From Xanthostigma xanthostigma (lineage: Eukaryota > Arthropoda > Insecta > Raphidioptera > Raphidiidae): 64,000 nucleotides of DNA. The position numbers and the translations under genes were made by a program. The DNA lies in the NCBI GenBank assembly GCA_963575645.1, contig OY754470.1, positions 47,275,201-47,339,200 on the forward strand. The letters are read 5' to 3'. The notes beneath the pieces were generated by a model. That model ran no database searches and was not told the origin of the DNA. It saw only the letters and a program-made list of their open reading frames with translations. The stretch's first letter is position 1. The number at the start of each line of letters is the position of its first letter. Positions 33,501 to 46,194 of the stretch are shown in pieces.

Positions 33501-34350
33501 CTGTATTTTAATTAATTTACAAAAACAAAAGCAATAATAATTTTTTTAGTTGTCGATGTCAGTAGAGCAAGCAATTATCTGTAAAATGATATATAATTTA
33601 TGTGGAGAAATTGTGTGGTTTTTTCTAAAAAAGGAGGCAAACATCTTTAACCTTAGCGTATTAATATATATGATACAATAAAAACCGGCCATAGACGCTG
33701 ATGACCTCAACTGTTGAGCGTCTGTAATCTACAATTCTTTCTTTATAAAAACCGGCCATGATGGGTGAGAGGTATAGTGGCTGCCTCATAACCTACATAG
33801 ATAAAGATTAAAGACTGACAGTAAACTATGCTATTATCATATGTTAGCGAATCTTTACTGTCATCGATTTTCGGATTTTATGGCTCGTCGAGATGTCTCC
33901 TTTCTTTCTATCCTCTATGCTCCTGACGGAACAATGTTTTGAAACGTACGCTTATCACAGTCGTAGAATTTTTCCAAAAGTGTGTGTGTTTTGTTTACTT
34001 ATAACCTTTGCTTGACATGATAAGCAAAATTATTTTATTATTCCGACAAAAATGAAAAAAATATTGCATTTCATTATAAAAAAATAACAGTAATATAACT
34101 CTTACCTTTTATCAGTTATCACCTGCATTCATGCAAATAATATTGACAGGGTCAGTCAATCGGTAAAAATGATCCAATCAAAAACACAAAATGTGAAAAA
34201 ATGCCAAGTCTCGCAACGCAGTTCTTCCGCTACAAAAAGTTGTGAGATCTCATTTAAAACCAAGTCAGTTGTTTTAATTAGTGTCTATGGAATCAGCTGT
34301 CCAACAACTTTGTTATAAATTGTTACCTAACCAATTGCCTATCATAACAT

Positions 34351-35043
34351 TTAGGGCTAGCTCACATGAAGAGCGTTAATGGCGCGTTAAACGCGCGTTG
34401 ACATTTATGTTCACATGGTTACCGATTTTACGCGTTAAGAGCGCGTTTATTTTATAGTTTATACGCTAGTCGAGTGTTGTATTCTGTCGAAGATGGCCGT
34501 TGCAGATGCAATCGGTTTATGGATGCTATATCGAAGAAGACAGCGTCATAGAAAAATTGGGTTCATCCTATTTTACAAAATAGAGTTACCTCAAGCTTGT
34601 ACATTACACTTTATCCGAGTCTCAGGAGTTATGAACCTAAAATTTTTCAACTACTATTTCGTCGATGAATAGATCATAACAAATTCTTCTCCATCCATTT
34701 TTTATTTTAAAGAAAACTTTTTAGAAAAAATAATCGAAAATATTGGAACCTATCGCTTCAAATCGCGCGTTGCATCTGAACACATCAATGCTAATCAATG
34801 TTTAGTTAGACATGATCTAAGCGCGCGCGTAGACAAGGTATTTGCGTTATCGTGGCGTTGAACGCGCGTCGCCCACCAACGCGCGTTATCATATAAACAG
34901 CTGTATTGAAATTGTAAACGCGCGTTAGCCCAACGCGCGTTTACAGTTTCTATACAATTGTATATAACTGTTTACATGATAACGCGCGTTGAACGCGCCT
35001 TGGGCCAACGCGCGTTGAACGCTCTTCATGTGTGCTAGGCCTT
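34351..35043. mobile_element. MITE family K, ACGCGCGTT-rich
   Basis: GGGCTAGCTCACATGAAGAG at 34354 is mirrored by CTCTTCATGTGTGCTAGGCC near 35022-35041. Arms are rich in AACGCGCGTT (about 34385-34445 and 34795-35020), a striking CpG load in AT-rich DNA. A partial copy of the left end occurs at 49868-49945. No transposase. Confidence 0.65.
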
Positions 35044-35689
35044 ATAGTGAGTAGAGACCGTATCAATATTATAGACATCTTTATTTCAATGACTTGGCAA
35101 TTACACGGCACCATATTCTACTAATTAAAATACTTTATTCTTAAGTGCACTGTTTAGATTTACTCGTGTATTTTCAAGTTAATCAGACTTCTTGAAATTG
35201 GTAAAAATTACTCTGGAAGATTCCTTTATATACATACAGGCAAGTTAATATAAGCGTGTTAATAAAAAAAAAGACAAACACAATATTAAAACTACGTACA
35301 CGCCGACATTAATCTAATAATAATGTGTTGTTTAAATAACATAATAAACTTTAGAATGCGTATATGCAAAATTTACTGACCTATGACGGTGTAACATTGA
35401 CCGGAGTTAAATATATTATTAAATTCCATAATATTCCATAGATAATATTATAATGTAGCCGAAGAAAAGCATAGACACACAGACACACTTAGACACAACC
35501 GTGTCAAACGCTAAACAACTTGTTTCCGTCTAAGGTTAAAAATGAAACAAATATGAACATTAGGATGTTTTTACACGCTTTATATTAACTTCACTTGTAA
35601 GTTTGTATGTATGTATGTTTGTTTGTAACCTTCGTTTGGACTACAGCAAGTGGTTTATTATTGTAGTATAATATGCCAGCACCGTAACT

Positions 35690-35800
35690 ACAGTGGTTAG
35701 CCGTGCCGCGTGCGGTAAAAGGCACGGGTCTTCGCTGACGTCAACTCTCGGAATTACGGGTCGGGTCGTGGGTTCTAATCCCGTCCACGCCGAAAAAAAA
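35690..35800 (+). repeat. tRNA-derived repeat head beside a foldback element
   Basis: GTGGTTAGCCGTGCCGCGTG resembles box A and GGGTTCTAATCCCG resembles box B, followed by an A-run. No proper anticodon arm. It sits immediately before the foldback element at 35838, which the related locus at 54690 shows without a tRNA-like part. Confidence 0.45.
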
Positions 35801-35837
35801 ATTGTTTTTTTTCGGGATATTTTTGACAATAAATCGA

Positions 35838-36148
35838 ACTAAAAAGTGGAAAATAAATATAGTTTAAAAAAAACTAAAAAACACGCTTAATATCGAACTA
35901 AAAAGTAAAAAATATTTTTTTAAAAATAAGCTTAAAACAATAATGAATAAAAATACTTGTATTATTGTGAAAAAAGCGGAGGGAGCTTTGTGCCACATTT
36001 TCGTACATCGAGCGTCCCACGCTTTTTTCACAATAATACTAGTATTTTTTATTCATTATTGTTTTAAGCTTATTTAAAAAAAATATTTTTTACTTTTTAG
36101 TTCGATATAAAGCGTGTTTTTTAGTTTTTTTAAACTATTTTTATTTTA
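35838..36148. mobile_element. Foldback family D, copy 1
   Basis: Long near-perfect arms contain AACTAAAAAACACGCTT, ATCGAACTAAAAAGTAAAAA and AATAAGCTTAAAACAATAAT. They close on a loop with TTTGTGCCACATTTTCGTAC then ATCGAGCG. The loop text is conserved in copy 2 (55085). The arms are about 30 bp longer here than in copy 2. CGCTTTATATTA upstream at about 35577 also precedes copy 2. Confidence 0.75.
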
Positions 36149-38185
36149 TTATATTGGCTAATGTTTTAGCATTAGGTCTAGAAAAATTCTCCCCAAAATT
36201 TCAGCTTCCTAGATCGTGAACGACGCAAACCGAGTTTGTTTCTCATTTAATTAACACGTTTCTACCTAAACGTGGATAGCTGGTAGAAATTTTATTTTTT
36301 TAAATTTTTTATTACAGCTTTTTGTAGAGAATTAAATTTCCAACAAAAAAGGTCCTTAGTATTTAATCCGTGAATTCATTATTTTCAAAGATATGTTCGT
36401 AATTTTGGACAAATGACGCCAGATTTGAAAACTGAATATTTGCATTCGCAAATATCGGCGACAGGCATTTGTCTAAAAATTGATATTCGTGACGTCACTA
36501 GTAAGTACAAACGATCCTTATTTTTTGCATTGGCAACTGTTAAAAAATACAGCTATTAGCTCGTGATAATTGCACAGCATATTATGTGCTAAGTACGTTT
36601 TGACATTACACATGTTTCAACAGTATGTAATGTAAAAAAATGTATTTTTTGTAATTACTAATTTTGTTTTGTACTAGTTTTGGAAGATTACTAAATTTTC
36701 ACTCTCCACAGAGAAATGTAGGTTAATTGTGAAAAGGTTTTTAGGTACTAAAACTTGAAATAAAATATATTTTATGTAATCAAAATATATCGAAATAGAC
36801 ATTCGTAAAAGTTACTTCAGCGTTAATAATAGGTTTTATTTACCTAATGAAGTCTGATTTGAGAGCAGTCAAAACAGGGTCGTACAATGTTTCTATAAAT
36901 GCCAAGATCAATTTTATCTTTTCTATATTTCAAATAGATTTTTAAAACTATGTTTTGAATAAAATTGTGTAAATTTTTGGACAGGTTCCCAGACAGTTAT
37001 TGAAAGACGTACAGTTTTTTTTTTTAATTCGTCTGGGCTGTTGGTACGTGCTTATCAAGGGCGTAGATATGGGGAGTAATTACCCACTAGGATCGGAATA
37101 ATAAAAAAATAATAACTGAAAATAATACGAATACCTGGCTAAAAAATAAAATTTGGAAATTATTTTTGATAAGGAATTTGTAAAATTAGTTTGGGAATTA
37201 ATATTTTTCTTGACAGCTTTCTTCATGACTATTCTAGTGTGATGATATGAATAAAAATATTGATTTTTTTGCTTTACCTCCTAGGAAAAAATATCTGTGC
37301 TCTTGGTGCTTATATAACCCCTGTCTAGTTATTTTTCTGGGAATATCTACCGATATTTTAATTACTTTCTTTTGCGAATTCTGTATAGAATTTCCTAATA
37401 CGGTCCATTAGAACTCGACACATAATGTAACTTATTGCATAATATTTACTACTTCAAATAATAATTGTAAATAATGTGGTTAACACAAGACGTTTGTTAA
37501 TAAAAGTTGAATGCTTCTATGCGGAAATGTTACCAAGCATTTACATTGGCTTTGAAAATATAATTGTGATTATTTTAAATTCGTGAACTTGACCCTCCTA
37601 AAACAACTTCTTTTAGTATATATGTTGTATATTAATTAATTATTATAGATAGTGCGTGGTATTAAGATTTTTTATACTTTGTCTATTGATTAAAGATTTT
37701 TGGCCACACAATATCTGTCATCCCGTTGTTGTTTATCTTTCGTAACATTTGCCCCTTCCAACAAAATTTTGCGTACGACCTTACCTTTAATGTAAGCTAG
37801 TATTATGAGGATCACAGGGACTTGAACAGTTAAATAGAAAAAAAATTATTTAGCCTTATTTCCACCTTTAAATTAAAATTAGAAATATTGGTGGTCGAGT
37901 TCCGGAGATGGGACTTTTCTGTAGCAAATTTCCTGCTCTTTCAGAATCTTTTTTATGATTTCAGATATCTGCAATAGTTTTTGAGCTATTCGCAAAAATC
38001 AACCCCCCCTTATTTTTACTAAAATGTTTATAACTTTTGCCATGTTTTCGTCCCCCACTTCAATTTTTTCAAAAAGTTTCTAGATGTCATTCCGAATCGA
38101 ATGACACTATGATCATAATAATTTTCGGTGAAGGAGGACTGGAATTCATCAAAAAGGGACATGTGGATTAGACTATTATAGTATA
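36149..38185. other. No gene found
   Basis: AT-rich with scattered repeat-like phrases, for example around 37890-38160 (GTTTATAACTTTTGCCATGT). No domain, tRNA or bounded element could be supported. Confidence 0.35.
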
Positions 38186-38791
38186 CTAGCGGTCCCGTCC
38201 GGTTTCACCCGGGTGTAAAAGAACGAATGGGGAAGGGAGGAACATGAGTACACACATTCATCTTAGTTTACCGAGATGAATGTTGTGTCCAAATTTCATG
38301 ATGATCGGAGTTACCGTTCAAAAGTTTTTGTCGATAAAAAGCAGTATTTATACTTTTTTAATTAATAATTTTTTTTAATTAATTAAATTAAATTAAAATA
38401 AATTTAAATGTAAGCCTTAGAAGAAAGCAATAAATAAAAAAATAAAAATATATTCGCCCAACGTGGGGCACGAACCCACGACCCTGATATTGACAGTCGC
38501 ATGCTTTACCGATTGAGCCATCTGGAGTTGTGTACTCGCAATGTTAATATGAGTATGTCTAGTTAGTGCATTTCACATGAATAGAAGCTTATTTTTGAGA
38601 TACATTTTGCAACATTTTTCATTAATGCGCCGCTCCTAATGGTCGTAGCGTGATATTATATAGCCTATACCCTTCCTCGATAAATGGGCTATCCAACAAA
38701 ACATTTTTTTTTTAGATTTGAACCAGTAGTTTCTAAAATTAGCGCGTTCAAACAAACTAACAAACTCTTCTGCTTTATATATTAGTATAGA
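38186..38791 (-). mobile_element. Helitron-like element with a tRNA-like insert
   Basis: Read on the minus strand it starts TCTATACTAATATATAAAGC and ends CGGACGGGACCGCTAG. TC at the 5' end and CTAG at the 3' end are Helitron termini, and there is no target duplication. It matches 40140-40448 along both flanks, but has an extra central block of roughly 250 bp that includes the tRNA-like sequence at 38458-38530. Confidence 0.7.
38458..38530 (-). repeat. tRNA-like sequence inside a Helitron-like element
   Basis: On the minus strand: GATGGCTCAATCGGTAAAGC (box A), a loop with CTGTCAA, then GGTCGTGGGTTCGTGCCCCA (T-arm) and a GGGC acceptor-like end. The T and D arms are good, but only about three of five anticodon-stem pairs form. 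The anticodon would read GTC. Probably a decayed tRNA or a SINE head, not an active tRNA gene. Confidence 0.5.
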
Positions 38792-39316
38792 ATATAGATA
38801 CATAGATATGAACCTAAATTATTAAAAATTATTTATATCTTCAGTACATTTAAATAAAACCTTGTCTTCAAAACTTTTTTTTTACTAATGTTTTATTCAC
38901 ATGCATTTTTTGCTTTTTTTCGTCATAATCAGTAAATATACATAACTGTACATTTTCATATTGATTTGCTTGTATAACGTTTCATTGAAAATAAACTTCT
39001 TACACAGGCACAATCACAATATACTTTTTAATGCCCATTGCCCACACATTAAATAGTGCATTGACCCTTTACTTTTTGCATTAAAATACACAGCTGTACG
39101 ATTCCACTTATTTTCTTATCAAAAGATTATGCATGCTCAATATTAACTGAATAATCAGGTGTAAACGTATAACAAAAAAAAAAAAAAACAGACTGTTTGC
39201 ACACTACACATTACATAAGTAAAATTAGTACAATTGTAAACAAGTAATAATGGAATCGAGCCAACGACCTTTTAGGTTACGAAGGAAGTATTCTACATCG
39301 CCGCCAACGTAGATCC
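38792..39316. other. No gene found
   Basis: AT-rich, with a 15-bp A-run near 39175-39189 and nothing recognisable. Confidence 0.35.
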
Positions 39317-39838
39317 AGTACGATAACTCGATGTGCCCAAATTTTGATTTTTTTTTTAATCATAGGAAATGCTAAATTTTGACGTTCAAAAAAAAAAAAA
39401 CTTTGCGAATTATTCACAAATTTCCTCAAAAATCCGTAAAAACTGTTCGTCTTTCACTGTTATTTTCTGAATCTAACCAATCAAAATTAATATAATATAC
39501 CTACACGTCAAAACAACTGATGTAAAATTACTGTATTACTATCTCACTTTGTATACACGATCCCGTAATTGTTTTTTAAAGAACTCCTCCAAACGCCCTT
39601 CCCTTTTCACTGCACAAAAAAAACCCCATCGCATCAACACGACTACGTAACTATTTTTTAAAGAGCTCCCCCCAAACGCCCTTCCCTTTTCACTGCGAAA
39701 AAAAACGCCATTTTATCGACATGATCCCGTAATTGTTTTTTACAGAATTCCCCCAGATGTCTGCCCTTTTCACTGAGCAAAAAAAAAATAATAATTGTGT
39801 ATTTCCAATGGATATTTTGCACATCGAGTTATCGTACT
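39317..39838. mobile_element. Inverted-repeat element holding three 82-bp tandem units
   Basis: AGTACGATAACTCGATGTGC at 39317-39336 has its exact reverse complement at 39819-39838. Between them three tandem units start at 39556, 39638 and 39720. Each reads roughly CACGATCCCGTAATTGTTTT, then AAAGAnCTCC-CC-AAACG and CCCTTTTCACTG, then an A-run. A single unit also occurs at 9525. Confidence 0.75.
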
Positions 39839-40139
39839 CTAACCGCCGATTTTTATAGTATAGGGCATACGTACTTACATTACGACACGCTTGTTACATT
39901 CTCAACGATGTAAAGTCGACGCATGCGCCCAAAACGGATACAGACAGTTTCATTACTAATTCAAAACGGCCCAATCATAGCACGTTGGATTGAGTTTTTA
40001 TATTGATCCTAAAAATATGCATTTATATAATAAGCCAATAAGTGTATAAGCACTACTTTTAGGTTAAGAAATATATATCTCATGCGTAATTATATGACTC
40101 GTGTGACTGTTAAAACTCTCTTAGCGCTATATTTTAACA

Positions 40140-40448
40140 CTAGCGGTCCCGATCGGTTTCACCCGGTGTGCAAAAGAGATGAATGTTGTTTCCAAAGTTC
40201 ATGATGATCGGAGTTACCGTTCAAAAGTTCATGTCGGACGGACAAATTTTAAGATACATTTTGCAACATTTTTCATTTATGATCCGCTCATATTGATCGT
40301 AGCGTGATATTATATAGCCTATAGCCTTCCTCGATAAATGGGCTATCCAACAAACATTTTTTTTTTCAATTCGAACCAGTAGTTCCTGAGATTAGCGCGT
40401 TCAACCAAACAAACAAACAAACTCTTCAGCATTATATATTAGTATAGA
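40140..40448 (-). mobile_element. Helitron-like element, short copy
   Basis: The minus-strand 5' end TCTATACTAATATATAATGC is preceded by A. The 3' end GATCGGGACCGCTAG is followed by T, the usual A^TC...CTAG^T insertion. The body has GCCCATTTATCGAGGAAGGC and a GCTATATAATATCACGCTAC stretch in common with 38186-38791. Non-autonomous. Confidence 0.75.
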
Positions 40449-41409
40449 TAATGTTAATTCGATCGTCGTAATTTTTATAAGCAAAGCGCTATTACTTACA
40501 CGTAAAAATTACTTTGCCTTAAAAGTTGTCGCGTGATCATTCTGTATATACAGATAAATTTTATAAATAACTTCTCAAATTGCGCGCCTTTAACGGGGAT
40601 ATATTTAATCAATTATAATATTCGTTTTTTGTAACGGAATTAAATGGATATTTAATCTGAAATTAATTGAAGGCTCTTATATAACACGAGCGCAAAATTG
40701 CTAAATAGTTATTATCAAAAAAACATGGAAACAAAATCAATTTTAAAGAAAATTACTACGTGATGATAAAATTTACTTACTGATTAGTGATTACCCAATG
40801 TTAACACACTGCAAAATATAAGCGAAGATTTCCCATTTGTAATATTATGTGCAATCATCATATTCTATTGTTGAAATAAAAAAAGAACGTAGGTAATTGG
40901 TAACAAATTTATACGCTCACGCAAGTTACATAAAGCTGCGTTATCGATTTGGTTAACGTTCGTTGACTTAGTAAAGTAGCCCTCCGCAATAACGGCGCCT
41001 GAACATATTAAATGAATTTTCTGCAAGGTCAACCGGCGGCCCCTCCTAACGGGGTCCAGGAATGGACTTGAGGTCAATCACATCCAAGTTTGTTACATAA
41101 ACTTTGAGACGAACCGACTGCATATTATTGTTCGTTTATGAATTTAACATGAGCAAATTTGAGGTATTTACGCATTATTCTTAATAAATATATTTAAAAT
41201 AATTATGGCAGGAAGAAGTTTTACTTCAGTCGTGTATTATTTAACTATATGAATCATGTGCGGTGAGTGAACGCAATAAAGCGTATTGAAAATATATCTG
41301 CGTCTCTTTCTTCGATGTAATTCCCTGATTTCTCCGATGATAGACAGGTTGATTCAATCTGACTAAAGTATCTCTGTTTCAAAAACTTTGTCTTTTTCTT
41401 TGACGTTAA
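40449..41409. other. No gene found
   Basis: AT-rich apart from a GC-richer patch at about 40990-41070 (CAACCGGCGGCCCCTCCTAA). The minus-strand open frame at 40865-41077 has no known domain. Confidence 0.35.
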
Positions 41410-41505
41410 CATGGGCGTACCCAGCTTTTGGCCCAGAAGGGAGCAAATTATAAATCCTTAAGTCGGGTACCCCGGGCTTGTTTTGCCTTCCTGGATACGC
41501 CAGTG
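41410..41505. mobile_element. Very short hAT-like element
   Basis: CATGGGCGTACCCAGC and CCTGGATACGCCAGTG form imperfect inverted ends around 65 bp. No target duplication is visible, so the call rests on termini only. Confidence 0.4.
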
Positions 41506-42439
41506 CTTACGGCTTAAAAAAAGACAGAAGTATATGTTTGCACCCTAATGGTTCGATTGCGATGATATTCCTATGCTCAGTATAGAATAAAAGTATATGC
41601 TGGTACCCTAGGATGATATGAAAGTTCTCATTATGACAAATACATTTGAACGTCAATTTTATTAAGGTATGTTGTCGAGACTCAATCCAAACAATGACTT
41701 CCTTACCCTCGTTTCGTAAACGTAATGAGATTCTGCTGCTTCCCGATAATCTAACATAATGATTTATGATGTAAGATTAATAAATTTGTTAGTACATCAG
41801 ACGAAGGACTGTTAGCCGCTGGTACGTAAAAGAAGCAGTGAAATAATCAACAGCACGCAGTTAACATTGCAAATTTTTGTCTAATGAATATTTAATTGTT
41901 TATTATTTGTCATAGTTTTGTAAGGTGTCATTAATAAATAATTGACCGTTACAGAATACTAGTTCGTTAGCGTCCTTTTTTTTACGCAAATAAATATATT
42001 AATTAAATTATTTCGCTTGATCGCGCAGTCAAACTTCGTTTTTGGAGCATTATAAAACCAGTGTGCGATTTTGCAATGGAGGTGAAGCAATATTTATGTT
42101 TTTAATGTAACGAAATTTTTTTCATATATTTTGCAAGTATTTTGAAAGGTTAATTAGCAAAAATTATTCTTACACGTGACTTACGCACGAGTTACATCTT
42201 TTGGAATGACGTCAACTTGTTTCTAGGGCGGGGCTTGTCCCTTGATTAAACAGACTTATTCATAAGCTACGTTTACATCAATCGAAATTTTTGAGTAGTC
42301 GCTCTATATTTCTTACCCATTTTGAGTTTGAAATAGAAATACAGAAAATATCTATACAGATACTAAATAAAATAGAAGTGTCTGTTTCTAATGTCAAAAG
42401 AACAGCTTTTTACTAAAGTATATAAGGTAAAAAACAATT

Positions 42440-42665
42440 TTTAAAATTTTTGTCTGTTTGTTTATCTGTTCCGGCTAATCTCCAAATTGACTGGACCGAT
42501 TTTGACGGAACTTTCACTGGTCGATAGCTAATGTTATAAGAAGTAATTTAGGCTAAAAAAAAAATAAAAAAATAAAAGTAAAAAAAGGACTTTTTTTCGT
42601 AAAGTCTACGAACTGAACAAATATTTTGTCGTGTTTCATCTCAATTGCGGGCGGAGCCGCAGGAG
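42440..42665 (+). repeat. Helitron-like tail fragment
   Basis: GGCTAATCTCCAAATTGACT, then GGACCGATTTTGACGGAACT and a GCGGGCGGAGCCGCAGGAGC tail, match the usual layout of insect Helitron-type repeats. The final CTAGT is not present, so this is incomplete. Confidence 0.35.
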
Positions 42666-42769
42666 CAGCAATTTAAAATAAAAATCTTATGAAATGAATT
42701 CTCCCAACTTGGCAAATATAGTACAGTATAGATTGTACATCTAGTGTTGTAATAACTTATATTACGGCG

Positions 42770-43320
42770 TATGACACTGTGTTAAAACGAGTCTCAGCGA
42801 GTTTTAACAGTCAGACGAGTCGTCATACCATTGCCGTCATACCATTGCACACGAGGTATGTATGCCACTCGAAATTTCTCATTCGCTCGTGCGATCTAGC
42901 AATCGTAATTTTGCTCGATCTGGCGATCGATGCGACCCCTACCCATTCAATGACTGAGTAAGGTGAACCTGCGACTATGCGTGTTGTGCTTTTTGACAAT
43001 CGCACGCTCGTAATACATCGGTTTTCAACGAATAGTGTGCTGTCTTACTGACGATCCAACTCTTCACAACCGATCTCGGGCGCGACTATCGACAATTTTT
43101 TTTGTGCCGCGAAACATTAATTTTTGTAAACGCAACTGGCTACGCACAGATATTTTCACAGTTTAGCAGGAGTATACATTTTTTTTAACTTTTCTAAGTT
43201 TTTTGGTCTCTAAATAATCAAAAAACAAAAAAACTTTCGCCGGTTGTAACGGGTTATGAGCGACTTAATCGCACAATCGTGATACATGTGTGCAATGACC
43301 CCAAAATAGATAAAATTGTT
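42770..43320. other. CpG-richer unexplained block
   Basis: Noticeably richer in CG than its surroundings, with a direct repeat GTCATACCATTGC at 42831 and 42838-43000-type phrases such as CTCGATCTGGCGATCGATGC. Open frames on both strands overlap here but carry no known domain. It could be an old transposon or a regulatory region; unresolved. Confidence 0.35.
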
Positions 43321-43827
43321 TGATTGAATGCACCTTCAAGATCTACACGTGAGCCACGACACGAACATTTTTTTCACGCGACCATTGGCCTATTTGAGAA
43401 TAAGCCCCAAGGCAAAATTGCACTTGTTAATTTTTTCTGTAATAAAATAAATATATTTCGCAAATTAACTTGCCCAAGATATAACGAATGCAGTTTTTAT
43501 AGTAGCAAAATGCATACATTATATAGGAGTACACATTGGATAGTTAGATTGTTTTGCAATAACACATCAATTATATGAATGTGTTTTTACCCGACTGCGA
43601 ACAATCTGTGTAGATACCTACGAAACACATTTTTCCGTTGTGTTGTGACGAAAATTTGAGAGCAAAGGTCTCGCAAATTGCGTTGCGACAAACCAGAGGT
43701 GGAGTAGCTGTCTCGGCCGCCCTACGCCTTTAGTAGTAACCGTCATTTTCTGCTGATTTGCAACGTTTCACCCATAGAGATATAAGTAACTAGAGTTCGC
43801 TAGTTCGTATGCTTGCCATAAGTGAAA

Positions 43828-43866
43828 ATGTCATCAGTTAAGGAAGAGAAAACTGCAGAAAACCAG
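43828..43866 (+). other. Possible first-exon stub broken by an insertion
   Basis: GTGAAAATG begins a short frame, MSSVKEEKTAENQ. It runs straight into the Helentron-like element at 43873 with no splice donor. Too short to identify; chance is quite possible. Confidence 0.2.
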
Positions 43867-43872
43867 ATATTT

Positions 43873-44507
43873 TTGACGTGATAACGTCTTATAAATTGAT
43901 GAAACACCGCCAGCACACACGAAAAAGAGTAACGTTCCGCAAGCGAGAGCGCGATATAAGCGATAGAGATCGGTCCAAGCGTCGGCGTGTGCGCATTTCT
44001 CCCTCTTCTCGCGTGACGTCAGAGAGTAGTGTGCGTTCAACATTTTTTTCGGCTGTTTCAGCGAAAGCTACATCTGACAGATGGCCTTTGTTTTATAAAC
44101 CGTGGAAATTAAGACTTAAAATCAAGATATCTAATAAAAATGTCATAAATTATCGAATTTTTAAAGCACTTTTTCAGATAATACATTGTTATTTGTCAAT
44201 TGATAGTTTGTACACAAACGCAGCTACATTTTGTATCCAAACAAATCTTGGGAGATATCTGCATTTCATAACAGCAGATAAATTATAGGGTTTGTTAACA
44301 AATATATAATATATATACATTCTTTTAAATGTCTTTTATAATTGCTTAAAAATATGTATTTTTCTTTGGTTGATCAAATTATTAGTCGATAAAAATATAG
44401 TTTGACAGCTACTAAAATTTAGGTTATGTATTATTAGATATGATATTCGAGCGGAATACGTTATCACGTAAAACTATCGTCCGTAAACCGACTTTACAGA
44501 CAACCAA
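43873..44507 (+). mobile_element. Helentron-associated element, copy 3 (divergent core)
   Basis: The 5' end TTGACGTGATAACGTCTTAT and the 3' end are as in the other copies: ACGTTATCACGTAAAA, then the hairpin at 44479-44501 and AACCAA. The core is largely different and lacks the long GTTACGCG array. The open frame 43878-44288 lies inside and has no recognisable domain. Confidence 0.7.
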
Positions 44508-45533
44508 TTTTTTTTACTCAAATCAGCATTGTTTTGTATCATTAGTTACCATAGAGATAAGGAACTGTTCTCTGTCTGAATTGCAGACACTTTCACGGCT
44601 CACTCGCGTACTCTAATATAATATATCTTTGGTTACTTACCTTCTTTTCTTTTCGTCGGGGGGGTGTGGGTAGGGGGGTGGTGGTGGTTAAAATTTTATT
44701 TAATCCTTTTCAATTACAACGTATACATCCGTCGTGGGTTTTTACAAAATTTTTAATTTTGTTTTTTATTTTTTACAAAAATATAAAGTATGCAGCAGCG
44801 TTGCCAGTTTTTTTTTTGCCAAGTCGGGATTTTGGAACTCTTTGAGTGAAAACAGCGGGATTCTTTCGTCGAAAGCGGGGCATAGTAAAGAAACGAATAT
44901 AATCAGAAGTTTTCAAATACCTATTTATCTTTTTATTTGAATTAAAATTACTTTTACGTGACAATAGATAGCAAAAATAGCCATAGAAAATGTATTTTAA
45001 TAAACATGTAATATTTTTAATCAGATTTACCCTATCGTTAAATAGTTGAGTCTTATGCGTCTTCAGAATAAAAAAAAAAAAAACAGAAATCAAAATCAAA
45101 AAAGTTTTATCATTAGGAAAATATGGCGTTTCAAACAATAGTCTGTGGAATGAGAGAATAATTATTTATAAGAATTACTTATTCATGATATTTTTGTGAA
45201 GATTTAACTTCTTTTAAAGTTATCCCCGAGTTATCCCCGAAAAGCGGGACTGAGCCTGTCCCGTGCGGGACATTTAATTTTTATTTAAAAATCGGGACGT
45301 CCCGCCAAAATCGGGACGTCTGGCAACGCTGGTATGCAGGCACGTCTGATAGTCCTCAGATGCCATTTTATAATATATTGATATTACAAATACCTTTTAC
45401 TTTCGCTAACGTCATGCTTAACGTTTTTGGGTTAAAAAATACTATTTCTAAATATTACAATAATTATTAATGAACCGAGGATGGATGCCAATCCATTTGA
45501 TAACATAATTACAAATAAACATTTTAACTATTA
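44508..45533. other. No gene found
   Basis: Contains a G/T-rich stretch (GGGGGGGTGTGGGTAGGGGG at about 44660). At 44800-45330 is repeat-like text with GCGGGA/GGGACGTCCCG phrases (TTGCCAGTTTTTTTTTTGCC versus GGGACGTCTGGCAACGCTGG), which looks like a decayed inverted-end element of about 530 bp. Confidence 0.4.
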
Positions 45534-46194
45534 TACGGGTGATTCCAAAGTTGACGTTATCCTTTCACCAGCGAATAAGATTTTTTTCCTTTGGCGCTTT
45601 TTCGAAATATCAACATCAACGGAGATACAGGGTGTCAAAGTTGACCAGTGCTGCGCGTAGAAAAAAGTTGTTTAATGTTTTTAAGAAAAATAATGGTACG
45701 CCACTGATTTTTTCTAAAAATAAAAATTGTTATTGAATTCCTAGTTCACTACTAAAAAGAAAAGCTCTTATATCATTCTTTGGTACGGAGCACCGTTTTC
45801 GAGTAAAAAAATAAAATATGTATGTATTCAAAACTTAACTTGACTTAAATAGGTATAACGTGTTCAAATTACAAATTTTAGGTGCGCATTAAAACGGTTT
45901 CTATTTTTTTACTCAAAAATTGGGTGCCGTACCAAAAAATAATAAAAAAACTTTTCTTTATAGAATTGAACAAGGAATTCAATAACAATGTTTGTTTTTA
46001 GAAAAATTAGTGGCGTACCATTTTTTTTCTTAAAAACATTAAACAACTTTTTTCTACGCGCGCCACTGGTCAACCCAAAAATATTTTATTTATTGAAGAA
46101 TTTTCCTTCCACGTAGCTATTGACACCTACAAAATTTTTCTTAAATATCTCAAGTGGTTTGGCAGTTATTAATAAATTTTAATTTTGACGTGAT

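Noticed and set aside
38458-38530. tRNA-Asp(GTC) gene
   Set aside because: Anticodon stem has about two mismatched pairs and the sequence sits inside a Helitron-like element.
39556-39795. CRISPR-like array
   Set aside because: Three contiguous 82-bp units without unique spacers, in a eukaryotic transposon context.
43878-44288. 136-codon + strand open frame with Arg/Ser-rich start
   Set aside because: Lies entirely inside the Helentron-like copy at 43873; composition follows the repeat core and no domain is seen.
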